Source of the DNA: an uncultured Oscillospiraceae bacterium
Lineage (GTDB): Bacteria > Bacillota > Clostridia > Oscillospirales > Oscillospiraceae
Direction: 5' to 3'
Assembly: GCA_934667815.1 (NCBI GenBank)
Contig: CAKUMO010000009.1
Coordinates: forward strand, 1 to 64,000
Length of the DNA stretch: 64,000 nt
In this document: piece by piece, positions 43,178 to 50,985 of the stretch
Numbering within the stretch: position 1 is the stretch's first letter
Layout of the letters: each line of letters starts with the position of its first letter
Position numbers and translations under genes: made by a program
Notes under the pieces: model-generated
Seen by the model: the letters and a program-made list of their open reading frames with translations, nothing else
Database searches by the model: none
Told to the model about the DNA's origin: nothing

Positions 43178-45040
43178 TTAACGTTTTTTCTTTCGCAATA
43201 CCAGCGCAATCACCGCACCCGCAGCCGCAAGCGCAGCCGCGATAATGCCAACGAGCACCGGGACGCTGAGTTCATTCGTGCTCGGCGTTTCTGCTTCCGG
43301 CTCTGTGGGCACTGCCTGCGCAGTGCCGGGCGTACCGCTGAGCGTCAGGCAATCGACCCGTAAGCCAGTGTCGCCTTCCGCATACAGCGCGATCTCACCG
43401 TCGCGTGCCACCTGCGTGGAGAGCTTGACGGTTTTGAATTCGTCGGCTGCCTCCAGCGTCACGCGATATTCCTGCCCATCCAGCAGAAGATGGAGCTGTG
43501 TTGTTTCGGCAGCCATATAGGTAAGCTCCAGCGTTTCACCGCCGCGCACGCCGGTGAAGCGGACGGCGTTTCCCGCTCCCGTCAGATTTTCGATTGCTTT
43601 CCCCGCAGAAGCCTCCGGTACACTCACAATCTGCACATTTCCGGAAAGCTCGCCATACTCCGCCTCCAGCTTATCCATCAGCAGGAGCTTGTCGATCCGG
43701 ATCGACCCGCCGGTGCAGACGATCTCCAGATTGCTGTCCTGCGCCAACACCAGCGGGATGCCATAAGCGCGGTAGGCCTCCGCAGCGGGCAGCGTAACTG
43801 TTCTTTTGGTCCTTCCGTCGGACTTCAGCTCCAACGACGGCGCATTCTCCGCGCGGTAGAACAGCACAAGCTGCTGCGTCATCACGCACTGAGAAAAGGA
43901 AATGCCTTTTCCCTCCGTCAGCAGAACTGCGGCGCCCTCGCTGGCCTCCGGGTCAGAGACATAGTCCTCTGCGGCATAGCCTGCATTCTCTGCCTCCGTT
44001 TCGCCGTCCACAGGATAGCGCAGCGACCAGTCCATAACGGCCGCAGGCGTTCCTTCCTCTTTGAAAAGGTTATAGCCGAAGTACAGCATTCCCTCAACAA
44101 AGGGATAGTTCTTCTTATAGAAGTCCACAGTGGCCTTCATAGCAACGCCCTTCGTCTCCCGGTCAAGCACCAGGCCGGCCGTCTGTCCGGGCCACTGGCC
44201 GTGGTTATACTCCAGCGTATGGAAGCCGCATTCTACCACCAAGGGTGCACCGCCGGGATAGTCGGCAAGAAAGCACTCCATCATGTTCTTCAGGCGCGCA
44301 GCATTGATGATCTCGTCCGGATCTCCGTCTGCACCGGGGAGTGTTTTCCCGACAGGATAGGAGTAATTGTTGATAAAGTAGCCGTCTGGATTGGCAGAGG
44401 CGTAACTCGGCACATCGAAGGAACAGTCCCAGCCGTAAAACACACTCAGATACAGCTTCGCCTCTTTATTTCCGTATCCGGCGGTAGCCTCGCGCATCAG
44501 CAGCACAAATTCCTCAGCATAGGAAACCTGATTTGTCTTGCTCATCTCGGAATTCACGCCGCCAAGATTGGCCTGCACGGCGGGATCGTCCACGGGCATG
44601 TTCAGGGCATAGTATAAGACCGTTTCACGGTTTTCAGTGCGGCTGGTGAACTCGATCAGGCTTTCATACTGGCTCACGACCGAGGCGGCATCCTGCTTGG
44701 TAAACGCGAAGGTACTGCCGTCATAGCTCTCAATGCGGACGCAGATCTTCATATCCAGCGCCTTGAGCTGATCGAACAGCAGTTGCTTATAGGTGTCGTC
44801 GTAGTCCTCCAGACCATAGATCGTGATCGCATTGAGGTGATAGATATTTTTGGCTCTGGTCAGCTCCGTTTTTAGCCACGCAGCATCGTCCGAGGTCTTT
44901 TCCAGCATAAAGGTCGCACCGCACAGATAGTTGTCGGTGCTCACCTGTTCTTCATAAGGGGTAAGCGTCGCTGCAAAGGTCTGCGCCGTGCATCCGAGTA
45001 TCATCGTCATAGTAAGTACCAGTAATACAAGTTTCTTCAT
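43178..45040 (-). CDS. Surface-anchored putative glycosidase with barrel-like N-terminus
   Basis: The 620-residue protein was not recognised. It has a signal peptide (MKKLVLLVLTMTMILG; a Cys at 20 could be a lipobox, though cleavage after TFA also fits). An alpha/beta-barrel-like part (about 40-350) has LNAITIYGLEDYDDT, ICVRIESYD, YALNMPVDDP and VVECGFHTLEYN, whose Glu could be catalytic. Two small beta-sandwiches (about 400-590) follow, then a C-terminal helix with RKKKR and no LPXTG. First gene of the glycan operon, so probably the enzyme that starts breakdown outside the cell (inference). Start 45040 after GGAGCGG; the longer frame to 45169 crosses the promoter. Confidence 0.7.
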   Translation of the reverse strand: MKKLVLLVLTMTMILGCTAQTFAATLTPYEEQVSTDNYLCGATFMLEKTSDDAAWLKTELTRAKNIYHLNAITIYGLEDYDDTYKQLLFDQLKALDMKICVRIESYDGSTFAFTKQDAASVVSQYESLIEFTSRTENRETVLYYALNMPVDDPAVQANLGGVNSEMSKTNQVSYAEEFVLLMREATAGYGNKEAKLYLSVFYGWDCSFDVPSYASANPDGYFINNYSYPVGKTLPGADGDPDEIINAARLKNMMECFLADYPGGAPLVVECGFHTLEYNHGQWPGQTAGLVLDRETKGVAMKATVDFYKKNYPFVEGMLYFGYNLFKEEGTPAAVMDWSLRYPVDGETEAENAGYAAEDYVSDPEASEGAAVLLTEGKGISFSQCVMTQQLVLFYRAENAPSLELKSDGRTKRTVTLPAAEAYRAYGIPLVLAQDSNLEIVCTGGSIRIDKLLLMDKLEAEYGELSGNVQIVSVPEASAGKAIENLTGAGNAVRFTGVRGGETLELTYMAAETTQLHLLLDGQEYRVTLEAADEFKTVKLSTQVARDGEIALYAEGDTGLRVDCLTLSGTPGTAQAVPTEPEAETPSTNELSVPVLVGIIAAALAAAGAVIALVLRKKKR

Positions 45041-45073
45041 ATTACCGCTCCTTTCTCCTTTTTCTGTATCCTC

Positions 45074-45102
45074 ATTATAAGGAAAAATGATGGCTTCCAC
45101 AA
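45074..45102 (-). promoter_or_regulatory. Promoter of the main glycan operon
   Basis: On the minus strand, TTGTGG (45097-45102), 17 bp, TATAAT (45074-45079). The short region between it and the AraC terminator is the likely AraC operator. Confidence 0.7.
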
Positions 45103-45127
45103 TTCCCAGCAGTATTCTGTTCTTCTT

Positions 45128-45162
45128 AAAAAATGACCCAACTACGGGCGGTAGTTGGGTCA
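45128..45162 (-). terminator. Terminator of the araC-family gene
   Basis: TGACCCAACTAC / GTAGTTGGGTCA perfect 12-bp stem (45134-45145 with 45151-45162), five-base loop, followed on the minus strand by TTTTTT. It insulates the regulator from the operon downstream. Confidence 0.88.
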
Positions 45163-45165
45163 GGG

Positions 45166-46026
45166 TCATTTCAGCATAATGATCGATTTTCGGTACTGCG
45201 TCGGGGACATTCCGTTCATCTGCCGGAACAGGCGGTTGAAGGTCTTGACATTCGCAATTCCGACCCGTTCGCTGATTTCGGAGATGGACATTTGCGCGTT
45301 TGTCAGCAGCAGGTCGCGCGCTTTATTGATGCGGTAGGCGTTGAGATAATTCAAGAAGGTCTGCCCTGAGAACTTCTTGAAGAATCTTGCAAAGTAGCTG
45401 GCGCTGAAGCCGAACTCCCCCGCCACCTCCCGCAGCGTAAGCGGCTCCCGATAGTGCTGTTCAATATATAAGAAGAAATGATCCAGCTTCAGGAGCGTCT
45501 CTGCATTATCAGACTCCGCGTTTGTGTACTTTTCCACATAATTGCAGAGATAAAACACCAGATCAAAGATCCGTGCCCGCACCGCAAGGTCCCATGCAAA
45601 TACATCCGACCGGTTCAGCTCCTCAAGACGGCGCAGGATGGTGCAAACACACTCTCGGTTTTCTGCACTCCATTGGCGGCTGGTCAGTGGAAGGCTCAGG
45701 AGCTTATTATGCAGCTCCGTGCGGCTAACACCTTTAAAGTTGTCTCCCTTTTCAAACAGGCGGTAATCAAACAGGATCACAAGCCGTTCGTTGTTTTCGG
45801 CAGCCATATAAAGGTGATTACAACCGTCCGGAATGACGATCACATCGCCCTCCTGCAGCTCATAGACGATATTGTTGACTACCATCCTGACGCCGCCCTT
45901 TTTGCACATCACGACCTCGACTTCGCGGTGCCAGTGCGAGGGCACATAACTGCCGGCACAGTCGTAGAATAGGCGATACGGGATCGACTGCTCCTTTTCA
46001 TGCAGTTGGAAACTGGAATTCTCCAT
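45166..46026 (-). CDS. AraC-family transcriptional regulator of the glycan locus
   Basis: The 286-residue protein has an N-terminal cupin sensor (HWHREVEVVMCKKGGVRMVV...GDVIVIPDGCNHLY, residues ~40-100) and a C-terminal double helix-turn-helix: LTLREVAGEFGFSASYFARFFKK and SISEISERVGIANVKTFNRLFRQ, ending GMSPTQYRK. This layout is common in regulators of sugar use. It lies directly upstream of the glycan operon in the same orientation, with its own promoter and terminator. Start ATG 46026 after AAGGA. Confidence 0.92.
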   Translation of the reverse strand: MENSSFQLHEKEQSIPYRLFYDCAGSYVPSHWHREVEVVMCKKGGVRMVVNNIVYELQEGDVIVIPDGCNHLYMAAENNERLVILFDYRLFEKGDNFKGVSRTELHNKLLSLPLTSRQWSAENRECVCTILRRLEELNRSDVFAWDLAVRARIFDLVFYLCNYVEKYTNAESDNAETLLKLDHFFLYIEQHYREPLTLREVAGEFGFSASYFARFFKKFSGQTFLNYLNAYRINKARDLLLTNAQMSISEISERVGIANVKTFNRLFRQMNGMSPTQYRKSIIMLK

Positions 46027-46050
46027 GGCCCACAGTCCTTTCTTGTCAGT

Positions 46051-46079
46051 ATCATAAACGATTTTCCGACAATTTGCAA
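46051..46079 (-). promoter_or_regulatory. Promoter of the araC-family gene
   Basis: On the minus strand, TTGCAA (46074-46079), 17 bp, TATGAT (46051-46056). Bases 46080-46143 show nothing else. Confidence 0.65.
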
Positions 46080-46143
46080 CTGCTTTTCTCCAAAAACCAA
46101 GTTTTGCCCGCGAATGAGAACACACGCAAATCTACCACTCGCA

Positions 46144-46213
46144 AAGTAATTCCCGCGCAAAAATGCAGCCGCCGGGTACGGGACGACCGTATCCGGCGGC
46201 TGTTTGCCTGTTT
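46144..46213. repeat. Right ~70-bp direct repeat bounding the glycan locus, containing a terminator
   Basis: Near-identical copy of 22644-22712 in the same orientation. The hairpin stem is 46166-46181 / 46187-46202 (loop GACGA, one G-T pair), with CATTTTTG on the minus side, so here it terminates the kinase gene. The sasP stop trinucleotide is present although no spore gene is next to it. Confidence 0.9.
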
Positions 46214-47315
46214 ATGCGTACTTTTCAATGATTTTCTGCATGGCCTCAAACTGCTGCTCCATATCGTGCACGAGCTTGAACTGCGTGCGGCAGCGGTCGA
46301 GGTTCTGCTCGGGGTAGGAAATGCGGAAATACCGGTCGCCGTCGAGGTAGTCCGTCAGGAAGCGGATGCCGCATTCCAGCGTCATCAGCCGCGCGCCCCA
46401 CGGAAGATACGCAAGCTCTGTCTCCGTCAGGCCGCCCTGCGCACCGGCAATGAAGTTTTTCGTATAGATTTCGTATAGGGCAATGTCAAAATTGACCTTT
46501 GACAGGTCCTTCTCATCCTCCGCGCTGTGGTTCGCGCCGAAGCGAATGGAATCACCGAAGTCATTGATGGACAGGCCCGGCATGGTCGTGTCGAGGTCGA
46601 TGACGCAGATGCCCTCGCCGGTTTGGCGGTCGATGAGAATATTGTTGAGCTTAGTGTCGTTATGCGTCACGCGCAGCGGCAGCTTGCCTTCGCGCAGCGC
46701 CTGAAGCGCGACCGAGCAGTCGGCCTTCCGATCAAGAACGAACTGAATTTCCTCCGCGACGCTCGCCGCGCGCTGCATCCGGTCAGCCTCGCGCACCGCC
46801 AGGAACTTACGGAACCGATCCTCCGTGTCGTGGAAATGCGCGATCGGCTCATGCAGCGTCTCGGCGGGAAAATCGCGCAGCAGGTACTGAAAATGTCCGA
46901 ACGCCCGCGCCGAGGCTGCGAACAGCTCCGGCGTCGCACGCTGGAAGCAGTCGGTCCCCTCAATGAATGGCATGACGCGCCAGACCTTGCCGGCGGCGTC
47001 GGTGAAATACGGTTTTCCATCGCGCGTGGGCAGCAAGCTGAGCGTTTCGCGGGCGGGATTGCCGCCGTTTTCCCTGATTTTCTCGCGCAGATAGTCCGTA
47101 ATGCGGACGAAATTCTCCATCAGCTCCTCCGGATGCGGGAAGGCCGCAGAGGAAAGCCCCTGCAAAATGAAGCGCACGCAGTCGCCCTCCTGCGGCTGGC
47201 AGAGGACGCAATAGGTGTCGTTGATGTGGCCGCAGCCATAGCGCACCGCGCCCACGAGCGTCTCGGGGAAATCATAGGCCGCGAGAATTTCAGGCAGCTC
47301 TGTTGTTTGTTTCAT
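46212..47315 (-). CDS. APH-fold sugar kinase (N-acetylhexosamine 1-kinase-like)
   Basis: The 367-residue protein has the phosphotransferase/choline-kinase fold: GHINDTY nucleotide loop near residue 28, catalytic RVTHNDTKLNNIL near 215 and metal-binding VIDLDTTMPG near 240, followed by DFGDSIRFG. These motifs resemble NahK, which phosphorylates GlcNAc/GalNAc at C1, but other APH kinases share them and I would not name the substrate. It has its own promoter and terminates in the right terminator copy. Before the glycan locus arrived it probably converged on sasP. Confidence 0.8.
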   Translation of the reverse strand: MKQTTELPEILAAYDFPETLVGAVRYGCGHINDTYCVLCQPQEGDCVRFILQGLSSAAFPHPEELMENFVRITDYLREKIRENGGNPARETLSLLPTRDGKPYFTDAAGKVWRVMPFIEGTDCFQRATPELFAASARAFGHFQYLLRDFPAETLHEPIAHFHDTEDRFRKFLAVREADRMQRAASVAEEIQFVLDRKADCSVALQALREGKLPLRVTHNDTKLNNILIDRQTGEGICVIDLDTTMPGLSINDFGDSIRFGANHSAEDEKDLSKVNFDIALYEIYTKNFIAGAQGGLTETELAYLPWGARLMTLECGIRFLTDYLDGDRYFRISYPEQNLDRCRTQFKLVHDMEQQFEAMQKIIEKYA

Positions 47316-47347
47316 ATCTCTGCTCCATTCTTTTCTGATCTGAGCAT

Positions 47348-47376
47348 AGCATACACGTTCTGAAAGCCCCTGTCAA
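47348..47376 (-). promoter_or_regulatory. Kinase gene promoter
   Basis: On the minus strand, TTGACA (47371-47376), 17 bp, TATGCT (47348-47353). Confidence 0.75.
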
Positions 47377-47414
47377 CCACTCGCGAATAACATCACACAA
47401 AAGCATGCAGAAAA

Positions 47415-48302
47415 TCAATGCCTGAGAAATTTCTCGGCCGCCAATGCACTGACCGCACCGTCGGCCACCGCCGTGACAATCTGCCGCAGCGGCTTTGTTC
47501 GTACATCGCCTGCTGCAAACACGCCGTGCAGATTCGTGCGCGTGGTCTCGTCGGCCTTTAGATAGCCCCGCGCGTCCTGCTCAACCTCAGAAAACAGACC
47601 TGTCTCCGGGACGCGGCCAATGGCGACAAACAGCCCATCAAGGGCAAGTTCTTCGCGTGAGCCGTCCGCAAGGGAAAGCAGCACAACGCCGCGCAGGAAT
47701 TCGTCCGCCAGCAGTTCTGTCACTTCGCAATTCCAGTGAATATGCAGATTATCAAGGCCGCAGAGTGCTTGCCGCTCCGCAGCGCTTGCGCGCAGGGCAT
47801 CGCGTCTGTGGATCAGGTGTACTTCACTGCAAAAGCGCGAGAGCAGGAGCGCGTCCCCTGCCGCCGTGTTGCCGCCGCCGACCACACCCACACGCTTACC
47901 GCGAAAAAAAGCACCGTCGCAGGCTGCACAGTAGCTCACGCCGCGCCCGAGCAGCGCAGCTTCGTTGGCAAGTCCGAGCCGCCTTGCCGATGCGCCGGTT
48001 GCCAGGATTGCGGTTTTTGCAGAGAAGCCGTCCGCTTTTTTCACGTTTCCCGCAAGGGAAACGCTTTCCACCGTGTGCGCTATAAATTCCGCTCCCGCAT
48101 AAAGCGCCTGCTCTCGCATTTTCTGAGCCAGCGCAAAGCCGTCCGCATCAGGAAGTCCGGGATAGTTGTCGACATGCTGCGTCAGCGCCATCTGTCCCCC
48201 CGGTGTGCCCTCGAGAACTATGCAGCGCAGCGCACTTCGCGCACAGTAAAGTGCGGCCGTGCGGCCTGCAGGCCCGCCGCCAAGAATCATGACGTCATAC
48301 AT
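47415..48302 (-). CDS. Thioredoxin-reductase-like flavoprotein
   Basis: The 295-residue protein has FAD-binding MILGGGPAGRTAALY, the redox pair CAACDG near residue 130, NADPH-binding VGVVGGGNTAAGDAL, and GVFAAGDVRTKPLRQIVTAVADG. It reduces thioredoxin or a similar redoxin. A second, more typical TrxB lies at 52121-53026; no redoxin gene adjoins this one. The ATG at 48302 is preferred over GTG 48311 because GGGAGAGG lies 8 bases upstream. That ribosome-binding site is part of the terminator stem of the sortase gene. Confidence 0.9.
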   Translation of the reverse strand: MYDVMILGGGPAGRTAALYCARSALRCIVLEGTPGGQMALTQHVDNYPGLPDADGFALAQKMREQALYAGAEFIAHTVESVSLAGNVKKADGFSAKTAILATGASARRLGLANEAALLGRGVSYCAACDGAFFRGKRVGVVGGGNTAAGDALLLSRFCSEVHLIHRRDALRASAAERQALCGLDNLHIHWNCEVTELLADEFLRGVVLLSLADGSREELALDGLFVAIGRVPETGLFSEVEQDARGYLKADETTRTNLHGVFAAGDVRTKPLRQIVTAVADGAVSALAAEKFLRH

Positions 48303-48339
48303 AAAAATCACCTCTCCCGGCTAGTTTTGCCGGGAGAGG
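48303..48339 (-). terminator. Terminator of the sortase gene, overlapping the trxB-like ribosome-binding site
   Basis: CCTCTCCCGGC / GCCGGGAGAGG perfect 11-bp stem (48311-48321 with 48329-48339), then TGATTTTT on the minus strand. The 3' arm contains the Shine-Dalgarno sequence of the next gene. Confidence 0.85.
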
Positions 48340-48352
48340 CAGTTTTTATGAT

Positions 48353-49165
48353 TTATGATTCCTGTACCGGTTCGTAATCCATGCGTTCGGAAACGCGGCA
48401 GACGAGCACATAACGCGCATTCGTGTATTCATATGCGCAGGTGGAAAGCGTCACGATACGGTCATTCTCCCCGACCTGCACGTCGGCAGTAAATGGCGAC
48501 TGGGATTTGGCGTAATTGATGTAGTTCAGGAACGCCTCACGGCTGGCAAAGGAGATCGTGTATGCCTCGGAATCATGGGGCGTGGTGTAGGCCGCAAAAA
48601 TATCGAAGCGGTAAACGCCGTATTCGGTCTCAAAATAGAAATAGGGATGCTCCGTGTAATAGTCGGGATCCTTATAATTCTGTAGCTGGCCGAACATGTA
48701 GCCGGAGTGCATATTGTGACCGTAGATGATCGTATTGTCGTCCCCGAAGCCCTTGGCACAGCGGTAATCAATGAACAGGCTGCCGTTGCTATTATATGTG
48801 CCGTCCATCAAATGATAAAGATACGCGTCATTATCAGAAGCCTGCATGACAGGATAGTTGATTTTTGTATTCTCGCTGTAAAGCCAGCCCTGATAATCCG
48901 GATACTGCGCGGCAATGGCAGCAGAATCGACCACCTGTTCGTAGGGCGGTTCAGTCGGCTCGGTCGGATCATCGGCGGTATCCTTGGTCGGCTTCGGCTT
49001 TTTTGTTGGCATGGAATAGTTATCGAGCAGGTCGTTATAGACATTTCCTGCTTTGTTTTTCTCTCCATAATAGCTTAAAATTCTGTATCCGCTGTATATA
49101 AAAACAGCCAAAAACACTGCAAACAGCACCCAAAAGAGGATACGGACAGCGACCTTTTTCTTCAT
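48353..49165 (-). CDS. Class B sortase
   Basis: The 270-residue protein has an N-terminal membrane helix (residues 7-27), a Pro/Thr/Lys-rich linker, and a sortase barrel with catalytic His in YGHNMHSGYMF (~150), Cys in TLSTCAYEY (~243) and Arg in VLVCRV (~256). The long helix insert before the Cys and TLSTC motif are class B. Class B enzymes anchor haem-uptake proteins or pilins, or recognise NP.TN/SP.TG-type motifs. No substrate with a clear sorting motif is encoded in this window. Start 49165 after GGAGG; the frame to 49375 crosses the promoter. Confidence 0.93.
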   Translation of the reverse strand: MKKKVAVRILFWVLFAVFLAVFIYSGYRILSYYGEKNKAGNVYNDLLDNYSMPTKKPKPTKDTADDPTEPTEPPYEQVVDSAAIAAQYPDYQGWLYSENTKINYPVMQASDNDAYLYHLMDGTYNSNGSLFIDYRCAKGFGDDNTIIYGHNMHSGYMFGQLQNYKDPDYYTEHPYFYFETEYGVYRFDIFAAYTTPHDSEAYTISFASREAFLNYINYAKSQSPFTADVQVGENDRIVTLSTCAYEYTNARYVLVCRVSERMDYEPVQES

Positions 49166-49198
49166 TGCAGCACCTCCGCTGACAGTTAATTTTAAATT

Positions 49199-49227
49199 AT
49201 GATACCAAATTTTTTTGAAACTTGCAA
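49199..49227 (-). promoter_or_regulatory. Sortase gene promoter
   Basis: On the minus strand, TTGCAA (49222-49227), 17 bp, TATCAT (49199-49204). Confidence 0.65.
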
Positions 49228-49255
49228 GTGCTTCCGTCGTTTTTCTGCAAAAGCA

Positions 49256-49284
49256 TTGCGTTTTTTCCTCTCTCCTGATATAAT
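49256..49284 (+). promoter_or_regulatory. Promoter of the divergent membrane-protein gene
   Basis: TTGCGT (49256-49261), 17 bp, TATAAT (49279-49284). Confidence 0.7.
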
Positions 49285-49308
49285 AGTAAAAAACATCGGA
49301 AAGAGGCG

Positions 49309-50937
49309 ATGGCGTTGAATCGTTCCCTGAAAAAAGGCGGGCGCGAACTGGTATCCGTTTTGCTGCTGTTTGCACTGTTTTTCATTCGTTTTACATATTA
49401 CGGATTAAAATACTATCCACAGCTCGACGATTATCTGCATTACAGCGTCTACACGGCAGACAAGCTCACGGCGAGCTTTTTGACAACGCGGCCGCTGGCC
49501 AGCATGCTCGATGTCTACCTCTGGAGCAATTTCTGGGGGAATCTTATCGTCGCGGTGCTGATTCTGTCCGTTCTCTATACGCTGGCAATTTATCTGCTCA
49601 TGCGCGTGTTCCGGCAGTATTTCTCCTGCGGTTGGATGTTCCTGCTGATTGCAGCGCTTCTGCCCATGGGCTTTGAAGGGCTTTACTGGCTGTCAGCCTC
49701 CACGCGCATCATTGCCGGACTGTTCTTTGCGTCCCTTGCAGCCTTGATGCTGCAATGCTTTTTGGAATCCGGGAAATGGTATTTTGCCATACCCTTCGTC
49801 CTGCTGCAGTTGATTTCCTGCTTCTTCTATGAGCAGATTCTCCTGCTTTCGCTTGCAATCACGCTGGTGCAGTGCGTCCTCAGCTTCCGTAAGGTGCGCT
49901 GGCTGTCGCTTGCGGGTCTTCTTTCACCGGTCAACGTCATCATCTATTTTATTGTGATTTCCTGCCTCGGCCAGAGCGGCCGCGCGGAGTTTGCCAATCC
50001 CTTCCTCGCGTCTTACTGGACGCAAAAGCTGCCTGCCCTGCTGCGGCAATTTTTCGACTGTTTCATCAGCGCGAATTTCTTCACGACGGTCAAGGGCTTT
50101 GCACGCGGCCTGCAATACAGTGTGCGTGACGGCGCGTGGTTGTACCTACTCGGCGTGCTGGCGCTGTGCGTCGTGCTGTTCCTTCTGCAATACCGCAGCA
50201 CGGAGGGAAAATTCTCCCGCCGCGCAAATGAAAACAACCGCCAGAGATATAAACCGCTGGCCGCGCTCGTCTTGTTCCTGTTCCCGCTCGGCGCGTTCTT
50301 CGTGCTCCGCTACAATTGGTTCTCTCTGCGCAACGCGGTTCCCTGTTTCATCGGGCTGGCGCTGCTGGGAGACTGGTTGGTCGAAGCGATTTTCGGTGAG
50401 TTCAAGCACAGAAAGGGAATCACCGCGACGGTCGTCGCGCTATTTGCACTGGTCTGCTGCATTGCCTCCGTGTCTGAGATTCACGACTATCACATCAACA
50501 ATCGCAACGACACCAAGCTCGTGCGTGACCTTGCGCCCACACTCCAGCAGGAGCCTGCTGGTGAAAAGGTCGGCATTCTCCACCTCGAGGAAAGCTATCT
50601 GGAAAGCTGGAACTATCAATATCACGAACACTTCACCGGCTGCGGCAGCAGCGCATGGGCACTGAACAGCGCCATGGACGCACTCACGGGGAAAGCTCCG
50701 GACTGCGACGTCACGCCGCTTGCCGTGCATCCGCCCTACTCTACGCCCGAAACCGCCGAGGCCAAGCGCCTGACAAATTTCGACAAGCTCTATTTCTACG
50801 AGATTGAAACCGGCGGCGTGACGGAAGTGACCTATCAGGAAACGCCGGAGGGCAACTTCGAGGTATATCTTCCCGACGGCCGTCTGTTATTTACAATCTG
50901 GTACGGCCCGGATGGCTGCGGATATGTTCGATGGTAA
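49309..50937 (+). CDS. Polytopic membrane protein, GT-C glycosyltransferase-like
   Basis: The 542-residue protein has about ten hydrophobic segments. An early acidic loop YYPQLDDYLHYSVY (residues ~38-51), between helices one and two, resembles the catalytic Asp loop of GT-C glycosyltransferases that use lipid-linked sugars. A cytoplasmic loop (~285-330) and a soluble C-terminal domain (~395-542) follow. The family was not recognised with certainty; a DUF6056-like relation is possible. It may modify cell-surface polymers. GAAAGAGG precedes ATG 49309. It is monocistronic, ending in the terminator at 50954. Confidence 0.7.
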   Translation: MALNRSLKKGGRELVSVLLLFALFFIRFTYYGLKYYPQLDDYLHYSVYTADKLTASFLTTRPLASMLDVYLWSNFWGNLIVAVLILSVLYTLAIYLLMRVFRQYFSCGWMFLLIAALLPMGFEGLYWLSASTRIIAGLFFASLAALMLQCFLESGKWYFAIPFVLLQLISCFFYEQILLLSLAITLVQCVLSFRKVRWLSLAGLLSPVNVIIYFIVISCLGQSGRAEFANPFLASYWTQKLPALLRQFFDCFISANFFTTVKGFARGLQYSVRDGAWLYLLGVLALCVVLFLLQYRSTEGKFSRRANENNRQRYKPLAALVLFLFPLGAFFVLRYNWFSLRNAVPCFIGLALLGDWLVEAIFGEFKHRKGITATVVALFALVCCIASVSEIHDYHINNRNDTKLVRDLAPTLQQEPAGEKVGILHLEESYLESWNYQYHEHFTGCGSSAWALNSAMDALTGKAPDCDVTPLAVHPPYSTPETAEAKRLTNFDKLYFYEIETGGVTEVTYQETPEGNFEVYLPDGRLLFTIWYGPDGCGYVRW

Positions 50938-50953
50938 ACGCAAGTAATACAGT

Positions 50954-50985
50954 AAAACGAGCGGGGGCAATGCCCCCGCTCGTTT
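50954..50985 (+). terminator. Terminator of the membrane-protein gene; left flank of repeat element copy 1
   Basis: AACGAGCGGGGGCA / TGCCCCCGCTCGTT (50956-50984), followed by TTT. A diverged copy of the same hairpin lies at 51397-51427, just beyond the repeat element. Confidence 0.8.
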
